DNA from: an uncultured delta proteobacterium
GTDB taxonomy: Bacteria > Desulfobacterota > Syntrophia > Syntrophales > UBA8958
Assembly: GCA_903885795.1 (NCBI GenBank)
Contig: CAISJV010000038.1
Span: 1 to 64,000 of the forward strand
Direction of reading: 5' to 3'
DNA length: 64,000 nucleotides
The position numbers and the translations under genes are program-made. The number at the start of each line of letters is the position of its first letter. The first letter of the stretch is position 1. The notes beneath the pieces were generated by a model. It had not been told where the DNA came from. It was given only the letters and a program-made list of their open reading frames with translations, and did not search any database. Shown piece by piece: positions 44,151-53,839 of this stretch.

Positions 44151-45914
44151 ATGTTGATAATAAGAAATTATGCGATGATATTCGCCCTGTCCTTGCTATC
44201 GGCCCTGATGATTGTTTCGTCTGCCCTGGGCGCCGAAAAGACGGCGCCCGCCTCGGATGCGAAAGGCCCCCTGAAGACCGAGGCCACCTACGACGACCCC
44301 CTGGGCCGCAACACCCCTCATGGTACCGTCCTGGGCTTCCTAAAGGCAATGCAGCGGGATGACTACGAACGGGCCGTCGATTATCTCGACACGCGGCAGA
44401 CGGGAAAGCGCGCCCAGCAGCTCGCCCTCCAGTTAAACTACATCCTCAACCAAAGCGTGTCAGCCGCGGCAGCCAAGCTGAACGCAAAGCCCGAGGGGAA
44501 CCTCCAGGACAATCTGCCTGTCAACCAGGAGATCGTTGGCGTCATCAAGACGAAGAAGGGGGAATATAAGGTCCTGCTCGAGCGGGTACAGAAGGACAAC
44601 AACCCCCCGATCTGGCTCTTCTCATCGGAGACGCTGAAATCCGTTCCCCAGATCAGTGAGGAAATCGACGTACCCTGGATGGAACAGCATCTGCCGGCCT
44701 CTTTGACTGAAACTCAGCTGGCCGGCCAGCCGCTGTACCGCTGGGGACTTCCTTTCGTGGTGTTTCCCCTGACTTTTTTTGTCGGCTGGCTCTTCACGAC
44801 TTTGCTCTTTGCTCTGTTGCGCGAGCCGCTTCGCCGACGGCTTGACGAGACGTTACTACAGAAGCTCGGGCAGTTAAGAAAACCTTTGTTGCTGCTTTTC
44901 GCGGCAGCGGCGGTTTATGTTATTTCTCTGGGTTCGTTCTCCCTGCTCGGCAGGTTGTTCTGGACGTTTATGGCCTCGACAATAGCCGTCGTCGGGACGA
45001 TGTGGCTCGTCATCCGCCTGATCGACATCGGTACGGAAGTCATCGAGAGGCGACGGCCCACGGCCGCAAACGCTGTCATCCGCCTCTCGGCGACGTTACT
45101 GAAAGCTCTCGCTGTCGTAACGGGCCTCGTGATAGTTTTCTATTACTTCGCAGGAATCAACCTCACGGCGGTGGTGGCCGGTCTCGGCGTCGGCGGCATC
45201 GCCGTGGCATTCGCCGCCCAGAAGACGATCGAGAATTTCTTCGGCGGGGTATTTCTGGTCTGGGACAAGCCCATCCGGCTGGGAGATTTCTGCAAGGCCG
45301 GCGAGCACCAGGGAACTGTTGAGCACATCGGCCTTCGCTCCACCCAGATCCGTACGCTTAACCGCACCGTAGTCTCCATCCCCAATGGCCAGCTCTCGTC
45401 GATCAGCATCGAAAACTTCACCCTCCGTGACCGGTTCCTCTTCCGGCACACCCTGAACCTGCGCTGTGAGACCGCGACGGACCAGCTCCGTTTCCTCCTG
45501 GCTCAGATTCGTGAGCTTCTCTATCAGCACCCCCGGGTGGATTCCGCAACGGCCCGCATCCGCTTCGTTGGTTTAGGTCCGTCGTCCCTCGATGTGGAGA
45601 TCTTCGCCCATGTCCTGGAAATCTCACAGGAGTCGTTCCTTGCCGTCCAGGAGGATCTCCTGTTGCGGATCATGGACCTCGTCGAGTCAAGCGGCAGCGG
45701 CTTTGCCTTCCCCTCGCAGATTCTTTACATGTCCAAAGACGAAGGGCTGGATGAGAGCAGAGGCGCCGAGGCAGCCGAGGCCGTGCGCCGCTGGAGGGAC
45801 GAGGGCGAACTGCCCTTCCCCGATCACTCGCCCGCAAGGGTTTCACAGCTCAACTGCACGTTGGAGTACCCGCCAGGGGGCTCGGTCCTGAGTGGCAATA
45901 AGGACCACCCATAG
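44151..45914 (+). CDS. MscS-family mechanosensitive channel
   Basis: A 587-residue small-conductance mechanosensitive channel relative. It begins with a signal-like segment (IFALSLLSALMIVSSALG), followed by a periplasmic domain of about 170 residues. Four hydrophobic helices then lie between about 200 and 365. The pore helix and beta domain carry VVAGLGVGGIAVAFAAQKTIENFFGG and GDFCKAGEHQGTVEHIGLRST, the core MscS signature. A C-terminal cytoplasmic domain follows. It is much longer than E. coli MscS, in line with larger MscS-like proteins. Its task is to release solutes on osmotic downshock. Confidence 0.9.
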   Translation: MLIIRNYAMIFALSLLSALMIVSSALGAEKTAPASDAKGPLKTEATYDDPLGRNTPHGTVLGFLKAMQRDDYERAVDYLDTRQTGKRAQQLALQLNYILNQSVSAAAAKLNAKPEGNLQDNLPVNQEIVGVIKTKKGEYKVLLERVQKDNNPPIWLFSSETLKSVPQISEEIDVPWMEQHLPASLTETQLAGQPLYRWGLPFVVFPLTFFVGWLFTTLLFALLREPLRRRLDETLLQKLGQLRKPLLLLFAAAAVYVISLGSFSLLGRLFWTFMASTIAVVGTMWLVIRLIDIGTEVIERRRPTAANAVIRLSATLLKALAVVTGLVIVFYYFAGINLTAVVAGLGVGGIAVAFAAQKTIENFFGGVFLVWDKPIRLGDFCKAGEHQGTVEHIGLRSTQIRTLNRTVVSIPNGQLSSISIENFTLRDRFLFRHTLNLRCETATDQLRFLLAQIRELLYQHPRVDSATARIRFVGLGPSSLDVEIFAHVLEISQESFLAVQEDLLLRIMDLVESSGSGFAFPSQILYMSKDEGLDESRGAEAAEAVRRWRDEGELPFPDHSPARVSQLNCTLEYPPGGSVLSGNKDHP

Positions 45915-45948
45915 TGATATTCACTTTTAGCATGGAGGTACGAAAAAG

Positions 45949-47937
45949 ATGGAAAATGCTGCACACCCAATGCTTGCCCTTCAGGCAGCCATTAAACAGC
46001 GGAAGGGCAAGATCGTCTCCTCCGAGGAGGCAGTCCGCGTCATCCGGAACGGCGATACTATAGCCGTCAGCGGCTTTCTTGGCGCCGTCTTTGCCGAGGA
46101 GATAGCCCGCAAAATCGAGGAATCCTATCTTAAATGTGGAAATCCGCGGGATTTGACCCTCATCTATGCCGCGGGAATCGGCGATGGCAAGGAAAAGGGC
46201 GTCAATATCCTGGCCCACGAAGGACTTCTGAAAAAGGTCGTCTGCGGTCATGTCGGTCTGGCTCCGAAGCTTCAGAAGCTCATCCGGGAAAACAAGATCC
46301 TAGCCTACAACCTTCCCCAGGGGGTGATCAATCACCTCACCCGGGACATCGCGGCCCACAAACCGGGAACCCTTTCCTTCGTCGGGTTGGGAACCTTCAT
46401 CGATCCCCGTCTGGACGGGGGAAAACTCAACGACCGGACCAAAACGGAGGGTGAGGATCATGTCCAGCTAATAACCGTGGAGGGGAAGGAATGTCTGTTC
46501 TACAAGTCCTTTCCCATTAACGTGGCCGTGATCAGGGGGACAACCGCCGATCCCGACGGCAACATCACCATGGAAAAGGAGGCCCTGACCTTGGAGACCC
46601 TGTCTTTGGCCATGGCCGCCAAGAATTCCGGGGGATTTGTCATCGCCCAGGTGGAACGAATCGCCGACCGGGGAACCCTCAATGCCCGGCAGGTAAAAAT
46701 ACCAGGAATCTTCGTGGACTGTATCGTCGTAGCCAGGCCGGAGTACCACTGGCAGACCAACATCGAGGTCTATAATCCGGCCTACAGCAGCGAGATCCGC
46801 ATCCCTATGCAGTCCATTGCCCCCATGGAGATGAGCGAGCGGAAGATCATCGCCCGGCGCGCCGCTTTCGAGCTTCGTCCCAACAGCGTCGTGAACCTTG
46901 GCATCGGCATGCCCGAGGGGGTCGCTCAGGTAGCCAACGAAGAGAAGATCATCGAATATTTGACTCTAACCGCCGAGCCAGGCGTGATCGGCGGGATGCC
47001 CAACAGCGGTCCCAACTTCGGCACAGGTGTGAATCTGGACGCCCTCATTGATCAGCCATATCAGTTCGATTTCTACGATGGCGGCGGTCTGGACATGGCT
47101 TTTCTCGGCATGGCCCAGGCGGACCGGGAAGGGAACATAAACGTCAGCCGCTACGGCCCCCGCTTTGTCGGCCCCGGTGGTTTCATCGACATCAGCCAGA
47201 ATTCTAAAAAAGTAATATTTACGGGAACATTCACGGCCGGCGGGCTTAATGTCGGCATCGAGGACGGCAAACTGCGTATCTTCAGCGAGGGAAAGGAACG
47301 GAAATTTATCCAGGCTGTAGAGCAGAAAACCTACAGTGGGTCCTACGGGGCGAAGAGCGGCCGCCCGGTTCTTTATGTAACGGAACGATGCGTCTTTCGC
47401 CTCATCGGAGAAGGCCTGGAACTCATCGAAATCGCCCCCGGAATGGACTTGGAAAACGACATCCTCGCCCTGATGGACTTCAAGCCGGTGATCAGGGAGG
47501 AACCTCATCTCATGGATGCCCGGATCTTCCGGCCCGAACCTATGAATCTGAAAGACGATCTCCTTTCAGTGCCTCTGGAGGAACGCTTTACCTACCACCC
47601 GGAAGAGAATATCTTCTTCGTCAATTTCGAGAACTTCTTTGTCCGCTCCCGGGGGGACATCGAAAAAATCAGAGACACCGTGGAAAAAATCCTCGTCCCC
47701 ATCGGCAAAAAGGTCTTTACTATCGTCAATTACGACAATTTCAACATCCTACCGGAGCTGGTGGACGAATACGCCGATATGGTCAAGTATGTCATGCGCT
47801 ACTACGAGAAGACTACCCGTTACACGACGAGCACCTTCCTCAGAATGAAGCTGGGCGACGAGTTGCAGGAACGGGGGGTGGCGCCCCACATCTGTGAAAA
47901 CAGGGAAGACGCCCGGCGAAAATTACTCGGAGGATGA
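45949..47937 (+). CDS. Fused two-domain acyl-CoA:acetate/3-ketoacid CoA-transferase
   Basis: A 662-residue family I CoA-transferase in which the alpha and beta parts lie in one chain, as in propionate/lactate CoA-transferases. The alpha part (about 20-290) starts VSSEEAVRVIRNGDTIAVSGF. The beta part (from about 300) has NLGIGMPEGVAQVANEE and TAEPGVIGGMPNSG, with the catalytic Glu. The last about 120 residues go beyond the standard 520 and look like an added domain. It follows the channel gene by 34 bases and may act in short-chain fatty acid activation or fermentation. Confidence 0.88.
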   Translation: MENAAHPMLALQAAIKQRKGKIVSSEEAVRVIRNGDTIAVSGFLGAVFAEEIARKIEESYLKCGNPRDLTLIYAAGIGDGKEKGVNILAHEGLLKKVVCGHVGLAPKLQKLIRENKILAYNLPQGVINHLTRDIAAHKPGTLSFVGLGTFIDPRLDGGKLNDRTKTEGEDHVQLITVEGKECLFYKSFPINVAVIRGTTADPDGNITMEKEALTLETLSLAMAAKNSGGFVIAQVERIADRGTLNARQVKIPGIFVDCIVVARPEYHWQTNIEVYNPAYSSEIRIPMQSIAPMEMSERKIIARRAAFELRPNSVVNLGIGMPEGVAQVANEEKIIEYLTLTAEPGVIGGMPNSGPNFGTGVNLDALIDQPYQFDFYDGGGLDMAFLGMAQADREGNINVSRYGPRFVGPGGFIDISQNSKKVIFTGTFTAGGLNVGIEDGKLRIFSEGKERKFIQAVEQKTYSGSYGAKSGRPVLYVTERCVFRLIGEGLELIEIAPGMDLENDILALMDFKPVIREEPHLMDARIFRPEPMNLKDDLLSVPLEERFTYHPEENIFFVNFENFFVRSRGDIEKIRDTVEKILVPIGKKVFTIVNYDNFNILPELVDEYADMVKYVMRYYEKTTRYTTSTFLRMKLGDELQERGVAPHICENREDARRKLLGG

Positions 47938-48138
47938 AAATATGACGATGGACAAAGATAACTGATGAGGTGGATGGTCCCCGTCTTCTCAGCCCACAAA
48001 AAAAATAATATTTCTCCTTGAAGGTTGATAAATTTACTGGTATTAAAACCCTCAAGGTTAGTTGCGGAAGGCTGGATGGTAATTGTGAGTAATAATTCAG
48101 GAAGTTTGAAACTTTATACTAATAAGGAGGGCGTGTTT

Positions 48139-49281
48139 ATGAGAAGTAGAGGATTACGGATACTATTAGCGGTTTTTCTATGTTTGCTGTTTGCCGGTTG
48201 TGCGGCAAAAAAGGTGGCCTTTTCACCCGACAGCCTCGACGGGCAATTGAAATCAGGTAAATTAATACAGAAGACAGATAATTTTGTCGTCCTCTTTGAC
48301 AAATCTTCCTCCATGGACGACCCCTATGGCAAATCAACGGAGCTGGGTCTGGCCAGAGAAGTGACCAAAAGAATGGTCGAGACGATTCCGGATATCAAGC
48401 TGACAGCAGGACTTCGGGATTTCTATAACGATAAGACTACGCTTCTCTACGGGATGACCGCCTTTGACAAAAAGGCTTTTGTCGACGGCATGTCAACCCT
48501 GCAATGGGGCAGCGGTCCGACCCCGATGGAAAAGGCTATTGACGGGGCCGCCATCGATCTCCAGGGAAAGACGGGTAATTCGGCTGTTATTATTGTCAGC
48601 GATTTCGAGAACATACCAGGCGTTGACGACCTGCAGCCTGAAAAGGTCATCCCCGCCGTAGCCAGGTTAAAGGCGCAGTATGGCGACAGGGTCTGCATCT
48701 ACACCATCCAGGTAGGCAAGTACCCGAGGGCAAGCGGAATGGTCGACCCCATCATGAAGGAAGCCAAGTGCGGCGCAAGTGTCAACGCGGACGACTTAGC
48801 AAGCCAGGCGGCCATGGATGCTTTTGTGGCAAACATATTCCTCACAACGCCGCCACCCCCCCCGCCCCCAGCAGCCGCGGCGCCAGCCGAGGTAGTGCAG
48901 GTACAGGAAGCAAAAGCTGAAGCAGCGGCAGCAGTAGTTGCTGCGGAACTGGAAAATATCCACTTTGATTTTGACAAATCCGCGATCAGAACCCCGGACA
49001 GAGAAATCCTGAAGCGACATGCCGACTGGCTTATGAAGAATAAGGACTATACTGTTCTTGTAGAAGGCAATTGCGATGAACGAGGTTCCACGGAGTACAA
49101 CTTGGCCCTTGGGGAAAGACGGGCCATGGAAACCAAGAAATATCTCGTCGGGCTTGGTATTGATGAAAAACTGATTAAAACTATCAGCTACGGCGCCGAA
49201 CGCCCCTTGGATCCGGGACACAACGAAGCAGCCTGGGCCAAGAACCGCCGGGCCCAGTTTGTTCCGTCGCAGAACAAGTGA
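48139..49281 (+). CDS. OmpA-family lipoprotein with von Willebrand A domain
   Basis: A 380-residue exported lipoprotein (lipobox LLFAGC). Residues about 45-225 form a VWA domain with the metal-site DKSSSMDD, then a Pro/Ala-rich linker (PPPPPPPAAAA), then a C-terminal OmpA/Pal peptidoglycan-binding domain (ENIHFDFDKSAIR; EGNCDERGSTEYN). It should anchor the envelope to peptidoglycan while the VWA part binds a partner. ATG 48139 is chosen because AGGAGG lies upstream; the longer frame from 48025 has no ribosome site. The preceding 200 bases hold no gene. Confidence 0.88.
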   Translation: MRSRGLRILLAVFLCLLFAGCAAKKVAFSPDSLDGQLKSGKLIQKTDNFVVLFDKSSSMDDPYGKSTELGLAREVTKRMVETIPDIKLTAGLRDFYNDKTTLLYGMTAFDKKAFVDGMSTLQWGSGPTPMEKAIDGAAIDLQGKTGNSAVIIVSDFENIPGVDDLQPEKVIPAVARLKAQYGDRVCIYTIQVGKYPRASGMVDPIMKEAKCGASVNADDLASQAAMDAFVANIFLTTPPPPPPPAAAAPAEVVQVQEAKAEAAAAVVAAELENIHFDFDKSAIRTPDREILKRHADWLMKNKDYTVLVEGNCDERGSTEYNLALGERRAMETKKYLVGLGIDEKLIKTISYGAERPLDPGHNEAAWAKNRRAQFVPSQNK

Positions 49282-49311
49282 TTTTGCATCACTGATCCAC
49301 GTTATTTATCA

Positions 49312-49360
49312 GCCGCCTCTCCAGGTAAAATTGCTGCCGGGAGAGGCGGCTTTGTTTTTT
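49312..49360 (+). terminator. Rho-independent terminator after the OmpA/VWA gene
   Basis: GCCGCCTCTCC (49312-49322) pairs perfectly over 11 bases with GGAGAGGCGGC (49340-49350), followed by TTTGTTTTTT. It lies 30 bases after the stop codon of the lipoprotein gene. Confidence 0.9.
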
Positions 49361-49499
49361 CTCTTTCCCTTTTTCCATAACAACAATACAGCGTGGGAGG
49401 AGGCAGGCAACAGCTGTCTCCTTTTCTGATTTCTGCAAGCGCAACCAGGGGGTCCGGAATTAACCGGTTCAGATGAGGTAATGATTTCATTTTAATACA

Positions 49500-49949
49500 A
49501 TGACTGGGGACTGCATCGTAAAAGTGATTGCCAAGAAGAAAATCGTATTGCTCATGGCTGGAATTTATTGTGTCGTCGGCTGCATACCTGGGATCATAGT
49601 TTCAAAAAAAGATGCGAAGATAGACAGTCCGGCTATTGTCGAGTACAGGCTTGGCACAGATGTAGAAATGGCTGACTGGGTGGCACTGAGGAAGAAGGTA
49701 TGTGAAGATATTGACTATGCAACCGAAGGACTTCCCAAGGATGTGAGACAGGACATATTCAAGTATTCCTGTGTAGAAAATAACCGACAGGCCCTTGGCG
49801 AGACCCTCGGGAAACTTCAAAAGGGACAGATCGACAAGATCTGTTCAAGGCTTTCAGAAAAGGGATATATCGCAAAGAGTGACAAGATACCTACCGCCGC
49901 GGAGTCTCTTGCCGCGGCGTTGGCCATATTTATCATTATCCTCTTATAA
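49500..49949 (+). CDS. Hypothetical exported or membrane-anchored protein
   Basis: A 149-residue protein I do not recognise. An N-terminal hydrophobic segment (KKKIVLLMAGIYCVVGC) could be a lipoprotein signal with Cys at about residue 28. A charged helical region with two Cys follows (KKVCEDIDYA; KYSCVENN), and a hydrophobic tail (AAALAIFIIILL) ends it. No ribosome site is clear at the chosen start, so the start is uncertain. It lies alone, convergent with the Mla-type operon. Confidence 0.5.
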   Translation: MTGDCIVKVIAKKKIVLLMAGIYCVVGCIPGIIVSKKDAKIDSPAIVEYRLGTDVEMADWVALRKKVCEDIDYATEGLPKDVRQDIFKYSCVENNRQALGETLGKLQKGQIDKICSRLSEKGYIAKSDKIPTAAESLAAALAIFIIILL

Positions 49950-49978
49950 ACCCTCCGACAAGTTCCAACAGACTATTT

Positions 49979-50575
49979 CTATCGAGACTGCGCCGCTGCA
50001 GCAATCTCGCGGCTGAGCGTCACCAGGGCCCGGCTCTGGGCCGCCACGAAACTGGCATAGTCGGCGCCGTTGACAGGTTCGGAGATGTCCGATCGTCTGA
50101 CTAGGATGGTTTTTGTCCCGTTTTCCTCCAGGATCGCCCAGTTTGCCTTCAGGACCACCTTCCCCCCTAATACCCCGTCCAGACGGAGAATATCAACAGT
50201 GATCTGGCGGTTGATGCTTACCCTGCGTCCCCAGGCATAGGAGACCACCCGTTGCGATGGCAGCAGCGCAGACAGGTTCTCCGTCATCACCCGGGTGATT
50301 TCATCCCGGTAGGAACCGGACCAGCGGTCAAATTCAGCGATTCTAACCTCATTTCCCCCGGAAAGAGTGACAATCTGGGGGCGATCCAGGCTATCAGGAA
50401 TAGAGACCGGTCCCATACCTATTATCTCAGTCCTCCCTGCCGCCGCCGGGGAAGCATTATCTGGTTTGCTGATCCCATTCAAGGCGTAGAACCTTGCTGG
50501 TGGCGACGTCGCACACCCAGCCGTGATAAGCGTCAAGACAAATAATAATATCAAACTTTTCCGTCCTTTTTTCAT
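49979..50575 (-). CDS. PqiC-type ABC transport auxiliary lipoprotein
   Basis: A 198-residue outer-membrane lipoprotein (lipobox ITAGC) of the PqiC/DUF330 family, the accessory part of MCE-type lipid transporters. PARFYALNG and DRWSGSYRDEITRVMTENLSALL are family marks. It is last in the four-gene minus-strand operon mlaE-mlaF-mlaD-pqiC. Length is normal. Confidence 0.88.
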   Translation of the reverse strand: MKKGRKSLILLFVLTLITAGCATSPPARFYALNGISKPDNASPAAAGRTEIIGMGPVSIPDSLDRPQIVTLSGGNEVRIAEFDRWSGSYRDEITRVMTENLSALLPSQRVVSYAWGRRVSINRQITVDILRLDGVLGGKVVLKANWAILEENGTKTILVRRSDISEPVNGADYASFVAAQSRALVTLSREIAAAAQSR

Positions 50576-50587
50576 GCCTCTTCCTCC

Positions 50588-51589
50588 TTACGGACCCTTC
50601 TTTCCCTTCAGGAGCGCCTCGGGATGCCGCTCCAGATAATCGGTCAACACCCGCAGAGACCGGGCGATATTGGAAAACTCCCGGAGGGTGTCATCCAACT
50701 GGAAGGAAACCTCCGTATTCTCTTGGGTAAAACGCTTCAGGGCGTCAAGACTATCGTCCATTTTTTTCAGCGTCCCCTTCGCCTGATCGAGGGTATCCTT
50801 GGCCTTCGCCGCCATTTGACCGGGAACCCCTTCATTCATGGCGAGGGTCTTTTCCGCCTGCCGGAAGGCGCCCCGGGCCGCCTCGGAGGTTGCCCGCAGA
50901 TCATTTATGGTCGGGCCAATCTGCTCGTTCATCTTTTTTATAAGCCCCTCGGCCTCTTTAGCCGTCTTGGCAAGGGACTTGACGCCTTCCTGGGTATCCT
51001 TGGAATTGACGAGGCCATCGATGCCTGAAATGATTTTATCCAGTTTCTTCACCATGTCCTTTAGCGGGAGTTCCTGCAAGGCCTGGGTAAGCTGCTCAAG
51101 CTGCGTCGGTATTGTCGGGATCTCCTCATATTGTTTCATGTAATCATGGAGCTCGATGGGCTTATCGGGATAAAAATCGAGGGTGATAACCAACAGGCCG
51201 GTCACCAGGCTCTGGATATCCAACTGTCCCTTCAGACCCTTTTTTTCCACCAGGTATTTAATGTCTCCCGTTTCCGCCGCTTCCTTCCTCCCGGTATTGA
51301 GATTAATGACCCGACTCGGGTCAAGTTCGATGACCACGGCGCTATGGAGCGCCTCAATCTCGGGTTTGTAATATAGACGGACGTCGGTGACGGCCCCGAC
51401 CTTCACACCTTTGAAATACACGGGGGCCCCCGCGTTCAAGCCTCGGACGGATTCATCGAAGTAAAGGGCATAGAAGTTCTGCTTCGTAAAGAATTGCCCG
51501 GAGGAAAAAATGACAATGGCCGCCGTCAGCAAAGCCACCGCCCCGACGACAAAGACGCCGATCATTTTCATACTGGCCTGTTTGCTCAT
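50588..51589 (-). CDS. MlaD/MCE-domain periplasmic protein
   Basis: A 333-residue MCE-family protein: one N-terminal helix (IGVFVVGAVALLTAAIVIF), a single MCE domain (FDESVRGLNAGAPVYFKGVKVG) and a long helical C-terminal region (about 150-330). Its hexameric relatives form a lipid tunnel for phospholipid movement between membranes. It lies between the ATPase and the PqiC-like lipoprotein, 41 bases after the ATPase stop. Length and helical tail fit Yeb/Pqi-related mini-systems more than MlaD itself. Confidence 0.9.
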   Translation of the reverse strand: MSKQASMKMIGVFVVGAVALLTAAIVIFSSGQFFTKQNFYALYFDESVRGLNAGAPVYFKGVKVGAVTDVRLYYKPEIEALHSAVVIELDPSRVINLNTGRKEAAETGDIKYLVEKKGLKGQLDIQSLVTGLLVITLDFYPDKPIELHDYMKQYEEIPTIPTQLEQLTQALQELPLKDMVKKLDKIISGIDGLVNSKDTQEGVKSLAKTAKEAEGLIKKMNEQIGPTINDLRATSEAARGAFRQAEKTLAMNEGVPGQMAAKAKDTLDQAKGTLKKMDDSLDALKRFTQENTEVSFQLDDTLREFSNIARSLRVLTDYLERHPEALLKGKKGP

Positions 51590-51630
51590 GGGTTGCTCCC
51601 CTGTCTATGGTCTTTGCTTTACTCTTTGAA

Positions 51631-52428
51631 TCAACACATATTCGACTCAAAGGTCTTCTCGTTAAACTCCCCTCCTCGCGTCAGAAAGCTATGGACAACG
51701 GGGTTGGTGCACTCCTTCATCAGCAGCTTCGGATCACCGGAGGCAATCATGGTTTTTGCCGTCCCGTCGAGAAATACGGAATTGTTTCCGATCGAATAAA
51801 TACTCGCCAGCTCATGGGTTACCACGACGATGGTCGTCCCCAGGCTGTCCCGGATCTGGATGATCAGATCATCGAGAAGGCGGGAACTTATGGGATCCAA
51901 TCCTGCCGACGGCTCGTCGAAAAAAAGGATCTCCGGATCCATGGCCATGGCCCGGGCCAGTCCCGCCCGCTTCATCATGCCCCCGCTGATCTGGGCGGGA
52001 TAATAGTCCTCGAACCCCTTCAGCCCCACGAGGGCCAGCTTCAGGGAGGCAATCTCGCCGATATCCTGAGGCGAAAGATCCGTATATTCCTCCAGGGGCA
52101 GGGCGATATTTTCTGCCAGGGTCATGGAGCTCCACAGGGCGCCGCTTTGGTAGAGGACGCCGAAGCCTCGGGTGATTTCATCCCGCTGCCACGGCTCCGC
52201 CCGCCAGTAATCAACGCCATTGAAAAATATCGATCCCTTGGCCGGATTATTGAGGCCGATGAGATGCTTGAGGAGGGTGCTTTTCCCGCACCCGCTTCCC
52301 CCCATGATGACAAAGACGTCGCCGGTGTAAATGGTGAAGTTCAGATCCCGCTGGAGGACGAAATCACCAAAGGCCATCGTCAGATCTTCAACTACTATAT
52401 GTGCCTTTTTGCTACCGTTAGTCGGCAT
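51631..52428 (-). CDS. MlaF-type ABC transporter ATPase
   Basis: A 265-residue ABC ATPase energising lipid transport. Walker A is in GGSGCGKST, the signature in ISGGMMKRAGLARAMA and Walker B in ILFFDEPSAGLDP. I start at ATG 52428; a GTG at 52446 gives six more residues. No ribosome site is evident in front of either, perhaps because a 126-bp repeat element sits directly upstream. It is otherwise collinear with mlaE. Confidence 0.9.
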   Translation of the reverse strand: MPTNGSKKAHIVVEDLTMAFGDFVLQRDLNFTIYTGDVFVIMGGSGCGKSTLLKHLIGLNNPAKGSIFFNGVDYWRAEPWQRDEITRGFGVLYQSGALWSSMTLAENIALPLEEYTDLSPQDIGEIASLKLALVGLKGFEDYYPAQISGGMMKRAGLARAMAMDPEILFFDEPSAGLDPISSRLLDDLIIQIRDSLGTTIVVVTHELASIYSIGNNSVFLDGTAKTMIASGDPKLLMKECTNPVVHSFLTRGGEFNEKTFESNMC

Positions 52429-52474
52429 ATATACAGATACACTCACAAATAGTTGTCATAAAATGACATTGTCA

Positions 52475-52600
52475 GACGGCGGTGGAAGAAGCCCCAGAGG
52501 CGAGACGCGCCTGTCCTGAGGAATGAGGCGAACTTTTCGTACGCCGCAGTGACGAAGGATGGAACGCAACAAAGCATATGGGGCTTTTTCCACCGCCGTC
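52475..52600. repeat. 126-bp element with 22-bp inverted termini
   Basis: The ends (52475-52496 and 52579-52600) are inverted repeats matching at 21 of 22 positions, beginning GACGGCGGTGGAA. The interior has no reading frame and includes CGTACGCCGC, a string that recurs at about 10578. It fills the gap between mlaE (stop at 52603) and mlaF and could form a long hairpin in the operon RNA. The form is of a miniature inverted-repeat element or large extragenic palindrome. No target-site duplication was recognised. Confidence 0.7.
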
Positions 52601-52602
52601 AC

Positions 52603-53739
52603 CTATATACCCAGGATGTTGCAAAGTACCGTTATAATCGCCGTAGCAATCACGATGCTCACGATCCCCGTCACCACTGCGGAAGTCGTAGCCTTCCCGA
52701 CCGCGGATGCGCTCCGTTCGCACTGGAGTCCCCGGAGGCATCCCGTAACCGCGATGAGGATTCCGAAAACAGCACTCATGAACAGGCCGACCCACATATC
52801 GTTGAGTCTGATCGCATCCGTCGTCTGATTGTAATACGCCATGAAATTCAGATCCAGCACTGTCACCCCGACGATAAGCCCCCCGAGGACGCCCATGAAA
52901 TCAGCATATAGGCACAGGAGTGGCATCATCACGGCCAGGGCGATCATTCTCGGCAGAACGAGAAATTCCATCGGCGGTATTCCCATGGTCTTGAGGGCAT
53001 CGATCTCCTCGTTTGTTTGCATAGTTCCAAGCTGGGCGGCGAAAGCGGCACCCGTCCGGCCGGCCATAATCACTCCCGTCATGATCGCCCCCATCTCCCG
53101 GAAGACACCGATCCCGACTAGATTGGCGATGTAGATCTGGGCGCCGAACATGCTCAACTGGATAGATCCGACAAAGGCGAGGATGAGGCCAACGAGGAGA
53201 CTGATCAGGGAAACAATGGGAAGGGCCTGAATCCCGCATTCCTGGATGGCGACAAACAGATCGCGGCGGCGGAAACGGGCCTGGCCTCTGAGCAATCTTC
53301 CAAAAGCCACGGTCGCCTCGCCGATAAAGGCGAAAACTTCCTGGGTTCCCTGCCAGAAGTCGTAAACTTCTTGTCCTATTTGCTCCAGGATGGGTGTCCG
53401 GACCTTCTCACGTCTGGCCCCGGCCCGCTCCGGAACTGCGTAAGCCAGCTTCAGAAGCCCCTGAACTCCCGGGGGAAGTCCTTCCCTGTCCACAGAGACA
53501 TCCCGCTGCTGGCCATAGTCAATGATGTTGATGAGGAAGGTGATGAGGACACTGCTCCAGCCGGCTAACCCGGAGCATTCAAAGGCAACGTTTTTTGTCG
53601 CAGGAGCCTGTTCAATCTGCCGGAAAACCTCTGCAACAGGCGGCAATTTCTCTCCTGCCCGCCATTTCCCCTGGAGGACGATCAGGAGCGTGACTTTGTC
53701 GGGACGGACGAAGGAGAGAATGCTCTCGTTAACTTGCAT
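52603..53739 (-). CDS. MlaE-type permease with N-terminal STAS-like domain
   Basis: A 378-residue ABC permease of the MlaE family. The N-terminal about 120 residues look like a STAS domain (VTLLIVLQGKWRAGE; NVAFECSGLAGWSS), then the permease core with GVIMAGRTGAAFAAQLGTM and PRMIALAVMMPLL. It makes the membrane channel of the lipid transporter whose other parts are encoded downstream. It heads the operon. The fusion of STAS and MlaE is common in Desulfobacterota. Confidence 0.9.
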   Translation of the reverse strand: MQVNESILSFVRPDKVTLLIVLQGKWRAGEKLPPVAEVFRQIEQAPATKNVAFECSGLAGWSSVLITFLINIIDYGQQRDVSVDREGLPPGVQGLLKLAYAVPERAGARREKVRTPILEQIGQEVYDFWQGTQEVFAFIGEATVAFGRLLRGQARFRRRDLFVAIQECGIQALPIVSLISLLVGLILAFVGSIQLSMFGAQIYIANLVGIGVFREMGAIMTGVIMAGRTGAAFAAQLGTMQTNEEIDALKTMGIPPMEFLVLPRMIALAVMMPLLCLYADFMGVLGGLIVGVTVLDLNFMAYYNQTTDAIRLNDMWVGLFMSAVFGILIAVTGCLRGLQCERSASAVGKATTSAVVTGIVSIVIATAIITVLCNILGI

Positions 53740-53752
53740 TTTTTAAGGGGAA

Positions 53753-53790
53753 CCCCATCCCCACCCTAACCCTCCCCTTGAAGGGGAGGG
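53753..53790. repeat. CCCCATCCCCACCCTAAC-type palindromic repeat
   Basis: A GC-rich stem, CCCTCCCCTT/AAGGGGAGGG (53770-53790), preceded by CCCCATCCCCACCC. A second, less perfect copy lies at 59056-59094 in the opposite orientation. Such elements are scattered in the genomes of many bacteria and their origin is unknown. This one lies in the gap between mlaE and the DUF3141 gene. Confidence 0.7.
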
Positions 53791-53839
53791 AAAGACAATG
53801 AACCTCCGGGAGGGAAGTATATTTTTTAGTCCCTTTGCC

